Positions 1 through 12,189 of a stretch of 64,000 nt of DNA are shown in pieces (position 1 is the stretch's first letter; every line of letters starts with the position of its first letter). The notes beneath the pieces are model-generated. The model was not told where the DNA came from. It ran no database searches and saw only the letters and a list, made by a program, of their open reading frames with translations. The stretch spans positions 62,001 to 126,000 of the forward strand of contig JAQJVL010000570.1 in NCBI GenBank assembly GCA_035578905.1, written 5' to 3'. This DNA is from Stictocephala bisonia. Its lineage: Eukaryota > Arthropoda > Insecta > Hemiptera > Membracidae. The position numbers and the translations under genes are program-made.

Positions 1-1089
1 TGGTCGGTATGCACACAGTCACAGTGCTACGCATGACTTAAGCCGTTCAGTTCTCACTTGCAGTGTGCTGCCAATGACTGAAGTCAGTATTGATTATTTC
101 TTTGTAACAGAGTACTCTCGCCATCTGTCAGAGATTTGGTGAACTACTAGGCTTGTTTATAGTAACAGAATGATTTTCATTTCATTTTACAGCTCTTGTC
201 TGCTTGTTGTTTATGTTTGGTAGTGTCTTGAAAACAGCATCTGGTAATGGATCTTGGGCACTTTTAATTCGATTTATTTGGCGAAAACAATAATTTGAGT
301 GATTTATTTTCTAATAACAGTTACTCTAATGATCCCGTGAATAATCAGAATGAACAAAGTGATTGTAAAAACACCATTGAGCGTAGAGGATCCACAACTT
401 CCTCCAGCCAAACGAAGATGTAAGCAAGCAAAAGGTCGGCCTTGGTTACAAAGGAAAAGATTGATAGGGTAATTTTTATCTAGACTCAAGACCCTTTTGA
501 TTCAGTTGTTTATAATTTTAACTTATCACACATGGGAATACAATTGATAAAAAAAAAACTCAGGACGGGGGGACAGACAGGCAAAGTATTAATCCAGCAG
601 TTAAGAGGTTAAATGGCGCTTCTACCTATCACACTTTTTTAGTTATTGTCAAAATACAATTAGAACTATATCAGTATAATTGTCAGCATATGTTATTACC
701 AACACCTCTTTCCTCTTACTGTAAGTTGATAAGACTTGATATGGAATAACAGACTTAGCAAACACAAACTTTTTAAGTGAATCATATTGCTTAGTAAAAT
801 GGTAATATTTTATTATACTCATATTAAAAATATGTTTTCTAAATTTGGCAAAACTGTTGAAAAATATAATTATATTTAAAAACGTGTTTATTAATGCAGT
901 GTGAAAAGCAAAATGCAGACATGACTTCTGTATTTATCAATTTGGTATGAATTGCAGCTACCAGCTGTTCTCATTCAAAATTGATTGTTGCTAGTTTGAA
1001 AGAGATAAAATAAATAATTTATTTTACACGAAGCTGAGTTTTAATGGATGTTGGCCAGTTGATTAATTATTCTCTTTTACCTTCCTCAG
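1..1089. other. intron or upstream DNA, no exon recognised
   Basis: No reading frame with plausible codon content or a matching splice pair is visible. The stretch 240-600 has fragments of open frame on the + strand rich in Asn and Ser, broken by stops and ending in a purine-rich tract near 550-590; this looks like a worn repeat, not an exon. Because the exon at 1090 begins with a clear acceptor, at least its upstream part must be an intron of the host gene. Confidence 0.5.
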
Positions 1090-1215
1090 GAGATGATAGA
1101 GCGCCATGCCCACTGGAATGAGGATATTGGGGAGTGGCAGCTCAAGTGCGTTGCATACACTGGAAACAACATGCGGAAAACTCTTTACCCTCTCGAACCA
1201 GGACCTAAAAAGGAG
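1090..1215 (+). CDS. penultimate coding exon of an unidentified host gene
   Basis: This exon is 126 nt (42 codons, phase 0 at both ends). It is bounded by a pyrimidine-rich acceptor (TTCCTCAG|GAG) and a strong donor (GAG|GTAAGG). Only one frame is open; the other two hit stops within ten codons. The product begins [16 protein letters not shown], continues with [17 protein letters not shown], and joins in frame to the exon at 4385. I see no catalytic motif, signal peptide or membrane segment. From memory only, the combined C-terminus is reminiscent of the insect thick-filament protein myofilin; this is unverified, so no symbol is given. Upstream exons lie outside the window. Confidence 0.75.
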
Positions 1216-1573
1216 GTAAGGAGGCAAAAAGAAAAATGTTTCTCCTGGTAAGCATGCAATGATTTTAGTTTAATTGAACTGGAAAATTTGGATGGTCTAC
1301 GATAGTCATGTTATTGTTCAGAAATCTTCTTAACCCATTTGCTTACTATTACTCTGTGATGGCCATTTTGGCGTTTTGGACCATTTATTCCATCACAGAA
1401 TGGTTTCGTGTTGATCACAGACTTTAATAATAACTTTAAAAACATTTAAGTTATTTATCACATTTAATCAGGTTAATTATTAATTAGGCAGTATTCATTT
1501 CATTTGGAAGAAAAAAATGAGACTTATATTTTTGATTTGGACACTTGAAACTTGACGTTGACAGTCAGACATT

Positions 1574-2043
1574 GAGCGTTTTCACATTACACAGCACGTA
1601 ACCATCACTTCAACAGTACACCAGCAATGACACAGCAATACATTAACCGTCACGGCAATGACATGGCAAAACATATTTGTTTATTTACTGTCAAAAAATG
1701 AATTAGTTCAATTGTAGAAGTATAGTTAGTTTTGTTTTGGAGTTGAGAGAAAATTCCTAGTTTTAATAGACGTTTATTTTTGTCCTATTTATTGTAGGCC
1801 TACTTAAATCGAAAAAAAAACAACGCTCACCAAGGTTGATGTGGGTCCATCCAATATTATGTAGTATCTAGGCTTGTAGTTTTTAGACTTCTCTTGAATT
1901 AGTATGGGTAAAGAGTTAGAAAAAAATAATTTTAGATGTAGGCTAAGTTTGTAAGTACTGTACCATCTAACATTGTCGATATTAACGTGCTGGTGCAGTG
2001 CTGTTGAAGTGACGGTTACAAGCCGTGTAATGTGAAAACGCCC
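1574..2043. mobile_element. MITE with ~60-bp terminal inverted repeats
   Basis: The left end reads GAGCGTTTTCACATTACAC and the right end is its reverse complement with few changes; pairing continues about 60 bp through a segment containing the trinucleotide runs around CACTTCAACAG. The 470-bp element is flanked by ATT on both sides (1571-1573 and 2044-2046), consistent with a 3-bp target duplication. It contains no coding capacity. It sits in the intron between the two host exons. Confidence 0.75.
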
Positions 2044-2862
2044 ATTAGATACATCTGTGTATTCTTTAATTTTGTATGAGTTGTATGTAATATGAACAGA
2101 TCATATGGAAGTTTATAGATGTTATGAATAACAGTTGATTTAGTTTGTAACCGAACATTAGAAATGAAATGTCATTTTCATTGTTTGGTGTTTATTTACG
2201 GCAGAATTGTGTTTGTTGTGAGTTTTGGTTATTACCTGAAATTGTCTAAAAAGATGAATATTGATCAACATTTTCTAGAGAAATTTATCAACTTTTATTT
2301 GGAAGTGATGGTGCTAGACTGAGATAGAAGGGGTCATTAACAAAATTTGAGTGACTTAAGGCCCCTTTTCTGTCTATGTGAATTTAGCACGTCAGCAAAT
2401 ACTTAAGTATTTGTTTAGTCAACTGTTCATTAATTTTACAAAAATATATAAAAGAAGAAGTAAAGGAATAATCAGAAAAATAAAATTTTTATTTATAACA
2501 TGATTACTATTTTATGTAAGGAATTAAATTATCTTCTGAAATTTAACTAATATAAAAATTGTGTATGCTGTTTAATTTAATTTGTTGTTTATTTTCAACA
2601 AATATATTTAATATATTCTATTGTCAGTTAGTTTAGTTATTACCTATTGTAAAATACATAACATGATATAGCTAACTAACATTGTCAGGGTAAATGTAAA
2701 AAAATTAAAACTGAACATTCTCATTTTGCTGGAATTTTATTGGATTTTAAATGTCATAAAATATCATATTAATATGTAGGCCAATGGGTTAATCAGTTAA
2801 CTCATTATAAAGCTTTAAATGTTCTCGTTTGCATCTAAGTTAAATGTATATAAACTCATTAA

Positions 2863-3122
2863 GGGGGCCGTTTCCTTCCATGAAAGATTCCATAGTTAAA
2901 TGGTTTTAAAATAAAAAACTCATAATATCACCTTATGTTCCACTAGAATGGGCCTTTAATAATCCATACAGCATTCACTATGACTCATTATAATAGTAAA
3001 CACAAACTGAACACTGGAATAGCATGTTTTGGCCTGCTGGTGTTAAAATGGCATTTGTACTATTGGGCTGTCTGGGGCTGTTGACTTTCCAGCGGTGGCT
3101 CGGCAGTTTGGGAAACGGCCTA
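2863..3122. mobile_element. MITE of the GGCCGTTTCC family, copy 1
   Basis: The element starts with GGGGGCCGTTTCC and ends with GGAAACGGCCTAC; both ends abut TTAA, suggesting a TTAA target duplication as in piggyBac-type elements. The interior (2890-3110) is shared with 18365-18584 and 58845-58985, including a stretch with CCACTAGA followed by TTAATAATC. It has no coding frame. It lies in the last intron of the host gene. Confidence 0.65.
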
Positions 3123-3460
3123 CTTAAATTCATCTTCAAACTGCCAACCGTCCACTGGCCTAAGCGCTGCAGGAGTAGATTGAAGGATCTATGTTCATAA
3201 TGGCCTATCTTATTAGTTCCAATTTATGCCTCTAGAAGAGAACATTTATTTAATCATTCATACTATTTTCTGCGTGATGAAAATCGTGTTTTATAGGTGG
3301 AAGAACCAGACAAATGAAGGTTGGTGTAATGTGAAATAACTATGTAATTATATTTTTAAATTTATTATTTAACGAAGAATATATCTAATATGAATTTCTG
3401 GGATGAATTATTATGCTTTTATTTTATTTATTTATTTTTTTATATATAAAATTACATATA

Positions 3461-4211
3461 TAGTAAGTCTCGTTTTATCCTGACTAATATAAATCCGGAT
3501 AAAAAATTGGGTAAATATCTGTAAAAGATGCCTACATGGTACAATAGGCAATGTATGCTTCACAGAGGCGTGTGGATGGTCTGGCCTTGCTTCATTTTTG
3601 GAGAATATTCTCGGAACTCAAAGAACGCCCAATGGAAATATGTCATCATTGCTAATTTTGATCATAGTCAGTGTTTTTATGTAAATGAAAAAAACAAAAA
3701 GCTGAATGTACAAGATGCAATCCATAAAATAGCCTAAATTTTGTTGGCTATTCTTGTAACTAAGATGGTCTGGACAATGATAAAAGTCTTGATAGGAAGG
3801 TCATAGGAATAAACCAGCTTCATACTATATAAAATAGCGTTTAATAATGTTTACTGTCACACTAGGAAGTATTTATTCAACACTAGGCAATATTCCGCAT
3901 ATTTATAACCTTAAATGTTTATGTACACAACTCATTGTGTGGATCGTCCAATAACCCAAATACAACACAGTACGTACAGTTTGCTGTGTACCGGGAACCA
4001 TGCCTAAACGCATCCATATCTGTGATACTACACAAGTAACACGGCTGTAATGATTTTATCGCAGGCGCTGCCATGAGAGAATGACGTTTAATGTTTCTAC
4101 GGCGGTGTAACAACTTCAGAAAGCAAATATTGACTGTCCATTGGATCGGTCAGCTGATCCGTATAAACCGGAATCCGGATAATTTGGATCTGGATAAAAC
4201 GAGATTAACTG
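3461..4211. mobile_element. decayed pogo/Tigger-like element (Tc1-mariner superfamily)
   Basis: Terminal repeats: left TAGTAAGTCTCGTTTTATCC, right (reverse complement) CAGTTAATCTCGTTTTATCC, each followed by an ATCCGGAT block. TA dinucleotides flank both ends. The CAGT...CTCG...TATCC form is typical of pogo/Tigger termini. Inside, an open stretch at 3528-3737 ends LNVQDAIHKIA, resembling the part of Tigger transposases before the DDE domain, but stops follow and no DDE triad is present. At 751 bp it is far shorter than an autonomous copy, so it is a deletion derivative in the host intron. Confidence 0.65.
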
Positions 4212-4384
4212 TATTTTTATTTATTTACATCATGACTTGTTTTATTATTTTTGAAAAATTCGTGTTTTGTTTATCCAAATATATAAATTTTATTGGCTTT
4301 ACAATCAAAAGAAACCATACTAACAATTTAGGACTGTTTATTTACTTGAAACTTAAAAAATACTTACCGTTTCCATTTTTTTAG

Positions 4385-4519
4385 GTTCCAGTGCCTGACC
4401 TCTCCAAGGTCTATTTAACGTACAACAATGAAAGAGTGGGTACAGCCGCCAAGAGTAGGGCCAAGTCAGGTAGAGCCTCCTCGTCACGTGCTAGCACTGC
4501 GGCAACTCTTCAACATTAA
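4385..4519 (+). CDS. terminal coding exon of the same unidentified host gene
   Basis: The exon follows a TTTTTTAG acceptor, has 44 codons and stops at TAA 4517-4519. It is in phase with the donor at 1215/1216. It starts VPVPDLSKVYLTYNNERV and ends with a basic, low-complexity Ala/Ser/Arg tail (AKSRAKSGRASSSRAS) that looks intrinsically disordered, a common place for phosphorylation or filament contacts. The 3' UTR probably runs to an AATAAA near 5483, although others lie downstream. The 3.2-kb intron before it is loaded with MITEs. Function unknown; the gene identity rests on upstream exons outside the window. Confidence 0.75.
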   Translation, partial: VPVPDLSKVYLTYNNERVGTAAKSRAKSGRASSSRASTAATLQH

Positions 4520-5730
4520 TTAAAATTGAATACATTCTTTGCCACTTTGTTTTTACTTTCTAATATAGTGAAAAAGTGTGTTTTCCTTGATATTTTGTTA
4601 TTTGGAATAACTATTATTTAGTTAAGTTGTTTACTGACATCTCATCTAGACATGCTAGTCCAAGTTTTATTCTGTAAGAGATTAAGTTTCCTAAACTAGA
4701 ATATTTTAAAGGTTTGTGAAGTTTAAGTTTTAAGTGCAACTAAAAGACTTAAGTGTACTAAAGTGTGCAATTTGATATTATTTAGTTTTAAGATATGTTT
4801 TGTTTTAATTTAAGGACTTATTTTGTTTCTTATTGTTTTCATTCGGAAATGATGCAACGGTTATTTGTGTAATGGATATTTCAACTGCAATTTCCTATTA
4901 CCACAGTTACAATACAGTCACGATACTTCCACTCTAGTGCTGTGGAGCTAGCGGGACGCCAGCGCTCCAAGTAGCGAGCCAGCCCAACTACACCCTATTT
5001 TCATTGTATCTTACAAAGAAGTGGAATAATAACATTATTAAAAAAAATGCTGTAACAGATTAATAATCAGTCATTTGATATTTACTAATCGCGGCTGTGG
5101 ATGTAAACAGTGCAGAGATATGCACTGTTGGTGGCTGGCCACAAGGATCGCTATTGTCGCGTTTGTCGCCAACATCTAAAGGAGTGTCGCAACTGTGTGT
5201 ATATGATATTATACTGTGCTAATACACAAACTTGAAGACACTGTAGTTTGTGTAATAGAAACAGAATCATTTGTTCCTTTGCTATAGATAATCTAAGCAC
5301 AAAAGAATATTAGTATGGCAAATTGTCAATATTCATACTGTCAGAGTGGAAATATGGAAATAAAAGATCTATGATTAGTAAGATATATTTCAGAAGGGTG
5401 TAGCAGTATATAAATGCATTACACTTGTCAAAGTTGGATTATAGATCTATTCAGAGTTTAAATTTATCCTATTTTTTAGTTGAATAAAACTTAAAAACCC
5501 TGTAAGTGTTGATATTACCTGTCATGTTTTAATTGAGAACAAAATGGCAACAGGGATGTTATACATATGTTAATTGATTGAAATAACAAGAAGCTCCTTT
5601 TCAGTATGTCAAAGAAGTGCCCTTAGGCAGGGATCTGTTGAAAATATGGTTAGAGGATGTTCCAGCAGATGGTAACAATGTTGAATGGGAGATTTTATGT
5701 AATTATCTCATCTAATGTTAGTTATAACTA
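4520..5730 (+). other. 3' UTR and intergenic sequence
   Basis: AT-rich sequence after the stop codon, with a candidate polyadenylation signal (TGAATAAAAC) near 5483. A short GC-richer patch at 4930-4990 is not open in a convincing frame. No RNA gene or repeat boundary is recognised. Confidence 0.4.
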
Positions 5731-6433
5731 AGGCTGGTTTTATGCACAACGTTCACGCCATGTGGCAGACGCGTTATATTCCTAGTTCTAATGAATCAAA
5801 TGGGAGCATTTATGCATGAACGCTCCAAAATTTGCGTCCCCAAAGGAGCGTGTATTTTCTTGATACCCGTCGCAGTATTGAAGAACACGCGTTTGCTCTA
5901 AATACATTGAATAAAATGGGTGCATTTATACAGCGCATTCAGTGTCCCATGACAGAGCTGTGTTTGTTTTTCTTGGAATCGTGAGATGGTGGGGTATTTT
6001 TGCTCAACACCATTCTAGATGTGTTATATTTTCTTAATTTCCATGATTTTGCAGTAGTTCTTTTCTATCTCATATGAAAAACTCCTCTCTGGACTGAAAT
6101 CTTACTCAATTTATGAGACTTACTGACGAGGGTCTTCGTTTACAGAGTTCTTTAGATACTAAATTATATAACATGTATATGACAATAATGTCCATATTTA
6201 AAATCGTCAGCCAGCAGTCAGCACCACATGGGCACAACTTCATAAAGAACTGTACAGTTGCTACTCCAACAAATTATGTTGGGTACAGGAAAGTAAAAAT
6301 TTACTGAAATGTCATGCGCGTCTTGAATGAACGCTTTACTGCCAACGTTACGAAAATGTATGACTGACATCTGATGTGCTAACTTCTGCGTTCTAGAATG
6401 TGCGATACTAAACACAATGCATAAAACCAACCT
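5731..6433. mobile_element. MITE with TIR AGGYTGGTTTTATGCA
   Basis: The left end AGGCTGGTTTTATGCAC is matched by the right end, whose reverse complement is AGGTTGGTTTTATGCATTG. Subterminal segments containing ACGTTCACGCC on the left and GAATGAACGC on the right are partly mirrored. About 700 bp, with no transposase-like frame; the small frames inside run over subterminal repeats. Confidence 0.6.
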
Positions 6434-7353
6434 AACATAATGCTGAGTAAGACTTATCTTCTGTTGCTGATAGTATTCACATAATTTTTATATGTATCAT
6501 TTTTACTTTTTTTAGGCAATTGTCACTTATATAAAAAGTTATTGTTTTATAGTAGTGAGTACAGAAACAAATACTGTTTATGTAAAGACAGACTAACTTT
6601 TACAGTTTATTTGTTAACATATAAATAAGACGGAGTAAATTAATTTCAACTTGTCTAGTTTAATTAAGATAGTGTGAGCTAAGGGTTGGCTTTTATGTAT
6701 TATTACTTTTGTAATTACTCATTAATATATTCCATATTAGCAATACATTCCTTTTATATTAATAATTAGACATTTAAAACTATTATTGAGTGTCTAAATT
6801 CTTACAAACAAAATATCGCCGTATTTTAAGCAAAGCTAGTTTATGAACTTCTATTCACAAATACTCAGTTGAATGTTGTTAACTAGTAAGTTTAACAATA
6901 ACTTTTGTTATCATGCTGTGATATTTATTTATACTTTTGTTTGTAAAGAAGTGTTAATTTTGAATTACAATAAATAATTGTTGTTTTTCCCTACTTTATT
7001 TCTTTGTTTCCTTTTCTCAAGTTTACACGTGTTTAGGGGCTGAAATTCAGCAAATTAAATAATAAAATTGATTATTATTTACAAATTATGTTCCTCTTCT
7101 AACTCTTTTGGATTTGGTCGTTGATTGGAATCTGTGTTTTGAAGGCTACTGTATTGATTGTTTGAGATATAAGACAACAAAACAATATATTGCGTATTTT
7201 AAGACAAATATGAATGATGATATGAATGTATTTTGTTTGAGTTTGGATATTCAGACTGGTTATGCCTCCGCTAGTTTGTTCCACTTATTTCCATTCCCCA
7301 CAACTGATCTGTTCTTCTGTACAGATTTGCATGCCTATGGTTATTTAATTTAG
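6434..7353. other. AT-rich intergenic DNA, nothing recognised
   Basis: Several AATAAA-like words (for example near 6970) and long AT runs only. Short open frames at 7099-7353 have no recognisable domain and no codon signature. Confidence 0.4.
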
Positions 7354-7600
7354 GGCCGGTGGTCAAGCAGTCTAAGGCATCAGGACTTTGTACTTTAATT
7401 AGTGGTAGCACAGTTTCACATTCTGGCCTTGGCTGAACTCCCCGTCCCAATAAGCGAAACAAAAATATGTACAATGTAAGTTGAGGGAATATATGCAAGC
7501 ATGTGCCCGCTCTTGCCTAGGTGTCTAAGTGTACCCCTTGGCAGGCGGCAGGAACGTCACTAAAGAGGATTTAAGGGTTTATAAAACCCTTGCATTATTT
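7354..7600 (+). mobile_element. tRNA-Leu/Ser-like SINE
   Basis: The 5' segment reads GGTGGTCAAGCAGTCTAAGG, very close to the A-box arm of class II tRNAs (Leu/Ser: TGGCCGAGCGGTCTAAGG). A variable-arm-like spacer and a worn B-box-like segment (CAGTTTCACATTCTGG) follow, then an unrelated body ending near GGGTTTATAAAACCC. As a tRNA gene it could not fold, because the acceptor and T arms do not pair. A tRNA-derived SINE is the best reading; no second copy is seen in the window. Confidence 0.6.
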
Positions 7601-8444
7601 TATAGTTGGGTAATTTTGTACTGCAAATTTCTTCATTCTTAAAAATTCATTACCCAGTTTCCTTTTTACGATGACCTCAAATTTGGCTTGTACGCAGCTA
7701 CATTTATTTATTTAATATCAAAATTTTAAATTAAATTCATTGCTAATAATGAATTGTAAAATTTTTAAAATGTCCTGTTCCTGTTTACTCCCCCACCCCA
7801 CCTTCTTCTGTTTTAGAGTCGGGAGGAGGGCATTTTATTAAATTAAAATATGTACCTCAAATAATTGTAGTAAAGATAAGATAGCAGGAAGGACAGTTCA
7901 ATTCTATCCTTTACGACAAATTATGTTACATTTTTGCCCATATTGTGTCTTGTGCAATTTATGGCTTCTTCTCCTTTATTTACACCAAAGTCAGAAATCC
8001 TTATAAACAGTAAGGAATATAACTCATAGTAGTGTCTAATTGTATCCTTTTGTGTTTTAGGACTGGAAATTGCTGTATAACTGTTCATTCCAGTATTACT
8101 CACTCAACACAGTATTTTAAAACACCGGTTGAACTACATTTATTGTGGAGTATTAGAGGTCAGACATTTTGGATATGGGTCAGACATGTTTCAACTGTGG
8201 GGTTAGCCTGTAACTTGAGTCATCTATGAATAGAGCACTTGATCAGTTCCATTTAATTATTGGATACACCTGCGAGTCACAGCAAATATAAGCGTAATGG
8301 AGAGTTCCAGGCTAGGAGGCGTCAACACTAGTGGATTCGTCAGGAGTTGTTGATTGCTTGGGAAATTGTTCTTATTGACATATTCGTCCCCATATTCAAA
8401 TAACTTTAAAATGGTTACATGTATACAGTCTAATACCAACAGCA
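7601..8444. other. intergenic DNA, nothing recognised
   Basis: AT-rich with a purine-rich patch near 7815-7830. No coding frame or repeat boundary is supported. Confidence 0.35.
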
Positions 8445-8770
8445 TTCACTCAATGGTTATTATCGGTGTGGACACTACTAGAATAGTGTGGGGTGTCCAT
8501 GTTGGACGGTAGTCAAAGTCAGATGCTGTGTAGGGAAGAGAACTGAGTGTCAGACTTGTCAGTTAGCTGAAAATCAGACCAACACTTCGTGGTTCGGATT
8601 CCACGTAAAGTGTCCCATAGTTGCCCTGGCTATTGGGCTATTAATAAGTAGTCCTTTCTGAGCTAAGTCAAACTCAGACAGTAACAATGACTACACTCGT
8701 TCATCACATTCATTCACCCCTCATATTCGCCCATATCTCTACGATCGGCGTCTCAAAAATGAATAAAAAG
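8445..8770 (+). mobile_element. type B SINE, 5'-truncated copy
   Basis: Aligned by eye with 35400-35740. It begins inside the body (CACTCAATG... TGGACACTACTAGA), contains the middle segment with TGTGTAGGGAAGA, TTGTCAGTTAGCTGA and GGTTCGGATTCCACGTAAAG, and ends with the shared 3' domain (TATTGGGCTATTAATAA ... ACTACACTCGTTCATC ... CACCCCTCATATTCGCCCAT ... CGGCGTCTCA) and an A-rich tail. The tRNA-like head is missing. Confidence 0.7.
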
Positions 8771-9294
8771 CCATTTAAAGAGGACTATGTAAACGGATGC
8801 CTGATTAAACCTTCAAGCAATACGCAATTATCTACAAGAGTTGACGAGTCATTGCCACGACTGTGCTGAAAAATGTAAACGAAAAACTGTGACATCTACA
8901 AAGTCGTGGACCTTAACGCTGTGGGTAAGCATTACAATAGTAATTAAAATCAAATAACTGTCCTATCTTGTAACGAAACCGAATAATTAAATAAAGTATT
9001 AATCCTGTGCTTTTGTTTCAGATGGACTGTTGTTAAGTGACTTGATGGCTAACGACACAGTTTCATCCTTGTACAGAACAGGCAGCAGGCAGTATACAAA
9101 ATAGATGCCTGATGAAGGAAAGGGTGGTCATTGAGTGGAGTTTTTCATGACCACTGTGTTGATCATATTGTGCGCTAGAAGAATAGTTGAGATGAATTAA
9201 ATCACAAGAATTATTCGTAAATGTCGTAATAAAATTATATTCTTTTTCTGCTTTAGCAAATTTTTATAAGTATTAATTTCCTGTTTTATTAATA

Positions 9295-9870
9295 AGAGCC
9301 TTCTATGCATACCGCCTTATTGGATTTGATTCTCTATAAGGCCAATGTTATATGTAAATAAAGATTACAGATTTATTTATGAATGTACAGCTTTAAACTT
9401 GTCTATTTTTTAAACAGAACAGAATTGTCTATAGCGCCCTAAGATGAGATTTTACTTCTATTTCCTGATTTCTATTAAATGAAAATGACTATTTTTCTAA
9501 TTATATTTTTTTCAAATAATTCAAAACCGTTGGAAAAAGTCTAATCTCAACTGGGCTCTAATTACACTTATCATATAAAGCAAGTTAAATTTGAAATACA
9601 TATTATGTTAACAGATATAAGCGTGAAACATCTCTAAGTGAAGTAATCTTCAACTGCAAAACGCAGGTATCAACTACTGATAAACACGCTGTCTGGTGGG
9701 CAAGCGGAGAAGAGGAAGAATAAACTGCCACTATATTCTTCAACTCACACAACGGTTTGAGTAAAGTCAACAATCAGTTTTCTGATAGTCAATAGAGTTA
9801 CAAAGAAGTTTTTAAGTCAAAACCAGGTAAAGAGTGAAGGCTCAACTGCGACAAAACTATTCATGGAGAC
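9295..9870 (+). repeat. interspersed repeat 'R9', copy 1
   Basis: A non-coding repeat also present at 42555-42670, 43150-43500 and 46725-46865 (the last two split by the hAT insertion) and partly at 58986-59150. Landmarks are TTCTCTATAAGGCC, AACAGAACAGAATTGTCTA, AAAACGCAGGTATCAACTACTG, and a later segment with GAAGGCTCAACTG. Its class is unknown; no TIR or poly-A tail is certain. Confidence 0.55.
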
Positions 9871-12189
9871 TTCTTGGTATCCTAAATCCCCTTTGTCCAA
9901 ACCACATAAAAACGGGTGTTTTTATGGAATTTAACATCAAAGTTTTTGACTAGCCGCTATTTTAAAATTTGCCGAGGAATTTTTTTTATTTTTTCCTGTA
10001 ATAGAGTAATACTAGTATAGCATATGTGCCAAATATCAACACTCTACCTTAAATGGTTGCTGAGAAAAACATTTTAATCTAAAAAACACAGACGGACAGA
10101 CAGAAAACGGTGCATATTAGGACATATGTTTATGAGAACTTTTGATTTGCTTTGACTCCAGGAACAATCTTATAAAGTTTCTCCAAGTACTTCAGTGACA
10201 CCCTGTATATGAAATAATAATGGTAAAATAATTTTATTAATTGGAGCAACTTACTGAATTATTAACACCGTTAAATAAAGTAACTAAGAACAATAAATAT
10301 ATGTAAGAAAGTAACAATATAGTATAAAATTAACAGTACAAATAAAACGTCACACAACACAAAATGTGTTATAATATAAGCACAAAATGCACAAATATAT
10401 TACAATACAAGTACAAAATGCACAAATATTATGGTGATCTATTAGGTGAACCACGCTCACCTTCCTCAGACCAGAGGGTTTCACACCCTATAAATCAGAT
10501 TATTGTAGTATTAATATAGTTACTATTATTAAGTATGCATCACATAACATAAGATAAATAGCTAAAACCTTATTTTCCAGTTTTAAATTTTGCTGTGTGG
10601 AAGTGAACATATTTTTAATATTAAAGTTAGTTAAACAGATTAAACCAACAAATAAAAGGATGAAAAAGGCCACAGATTAAGGAAATTTCAGACACTGAGT
10701 TGAATTCTTTTTTAAATAAAATGATAATGATTGGGGGGGGGTATCCTGCTATAAACAAAACCAATTAAATTGTTTTCAACCCTGCCTGTTTGAAGAGTAT
10801 TTGCTGAGAGATAATTTTCAACCAATTGAAGGGTTGGCTTAAAACCACAATGAGGGAAGATCATTCAGTATAACTTCCTTTATTTTTTAATATAAAATAA
10901 CACAAAATACCTTTGAATAATCTACAATGTGTTTTCTATGAACTTATATAATTCATTATTCTTATAGGACCTATTTATACAATTATTTATACTGTATCCT
11001 CAAATGTTGTTTAGTTTATTGTTGTTTTTCTTCTTAAAATTTGAGTCTAAGTTTTGAATTTTGGAAAATTTGACACTTTCGAATACTCAAAATACATTTC
11101 CAGGTTTCAAATTTCGCAAAGAGAGGGCTCTGTTACACAGGAGGGTGTTCAACCCCCCCCCCCCCCCCAGCTATTGTTGACAACACCCCTGATAATCGCG
11201 ATTGTTCCAATCTGTACAACGAAGTTCGTTGTACACATGTGTTAACCTTTGAAAATAACTGTTGTTCACGAGGTATTTGGCAAGGCGTAATAAAAGGCTT
11301 GTGCGTATGTAAAAGGATTGTAGTTATATGTTTCTGTATAACAATAAACGTCAATGTTATTGGACCCATCCAATTTTGAGTTCAAGACTTCTAAAAGAGT
11401 CTTTCGTTAACTTGTAGTTAAATGAGATGAAAATAAATATTTGTTCTCTGTCATTTTTTCCTGCAAACCCTTCTTATCACAGAGCAGACTTTGGTACAAG
11501 CACTCCTTTTTTTTATTTTGTCGTGGTTTTCAACTAACTAATTTAGTATCCCAGGTGGTTGAGTTGCTCTTGAAATTTCTTTCAGTTCGGTATCAAACTC
11601 ACTGGCATCCAGATTGCAAGAGCGGTGTGTCCACGAGTTTCGGCGTTCTGGCGATCAACTGTGGCATGTCCGTGTGCACCGTCCAATGCTCTGCAATACA
11701 CTACGACGTCGCAAACGGCCGCAGCCGATCGCAACTGAGCAGATCACTCTCTCTTGGTGACTTATTAAATTTAAAGAAAACCTGCTGACTTTTCGTCATG
11801 ACGTCTAATCTATTTATTTTGGATATTTGTATTTATTGCTATTAGAAAATTGCTTTTTCAAAAGTTTAGTCGACCTTGTTGACTAACAAATACTATACCC
11901 GTTAGCAAACAACTAAGTTTCTAATGGTGTTCAGGCGGTAACAGAAGCCACAAGGCCACACGCCGTAGTCTTAGCTCCCCTCGTCCATGTCTCCACCCTC
12001 GTAATCAACATAACAACACTAAGCCGACCGGAAACATCTCTCAAACTAATACTTCCGGGGCAAAGTCACGGAGACGATCTTCTGGCGACTCCCAGCTCCG
12101 TCTTGTCTTACAACTATCTTATTATCTAATCTGTTTTTTCTAAAAAAAATTTTATTTACAATCTGTTGACAAAATTGACCAATTCGTAA
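9871..12189. other. intergenic DNA with half-MITE, poly-C run and an open frame of unknown nature
   Basis: Near 10070-10205 there is a segment with CAGACGGACAGACAG and an end reading GACACCCTGTATAT, typical of a Tc1-mariner-like terminus; no left partner is found. A 16-18 nt C run lies at 11153-11170. At 11935-12120 a + strand frame stays open for ~65 codons (SGGNRSHKATRRSLSSPRP...), is Ser/Arg-rich and is preceded by an AG acceptor-like sequence, but no donor or homologous neighbour supports an exon. A GC-richer block at 11600-11760 is also unassigned. Confidence 0.35.

Noticed and set aside
304..489. Minus-strand 61-codon frame near the left end
   Set aside because: No domain and weak start; overlaps a purine-rich worn repeat.
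11441..11788. 115-codon + strand open frame
   Set aside because: No recognisable domain, poor start context, mixed composition; probably chance or a worn repeat.
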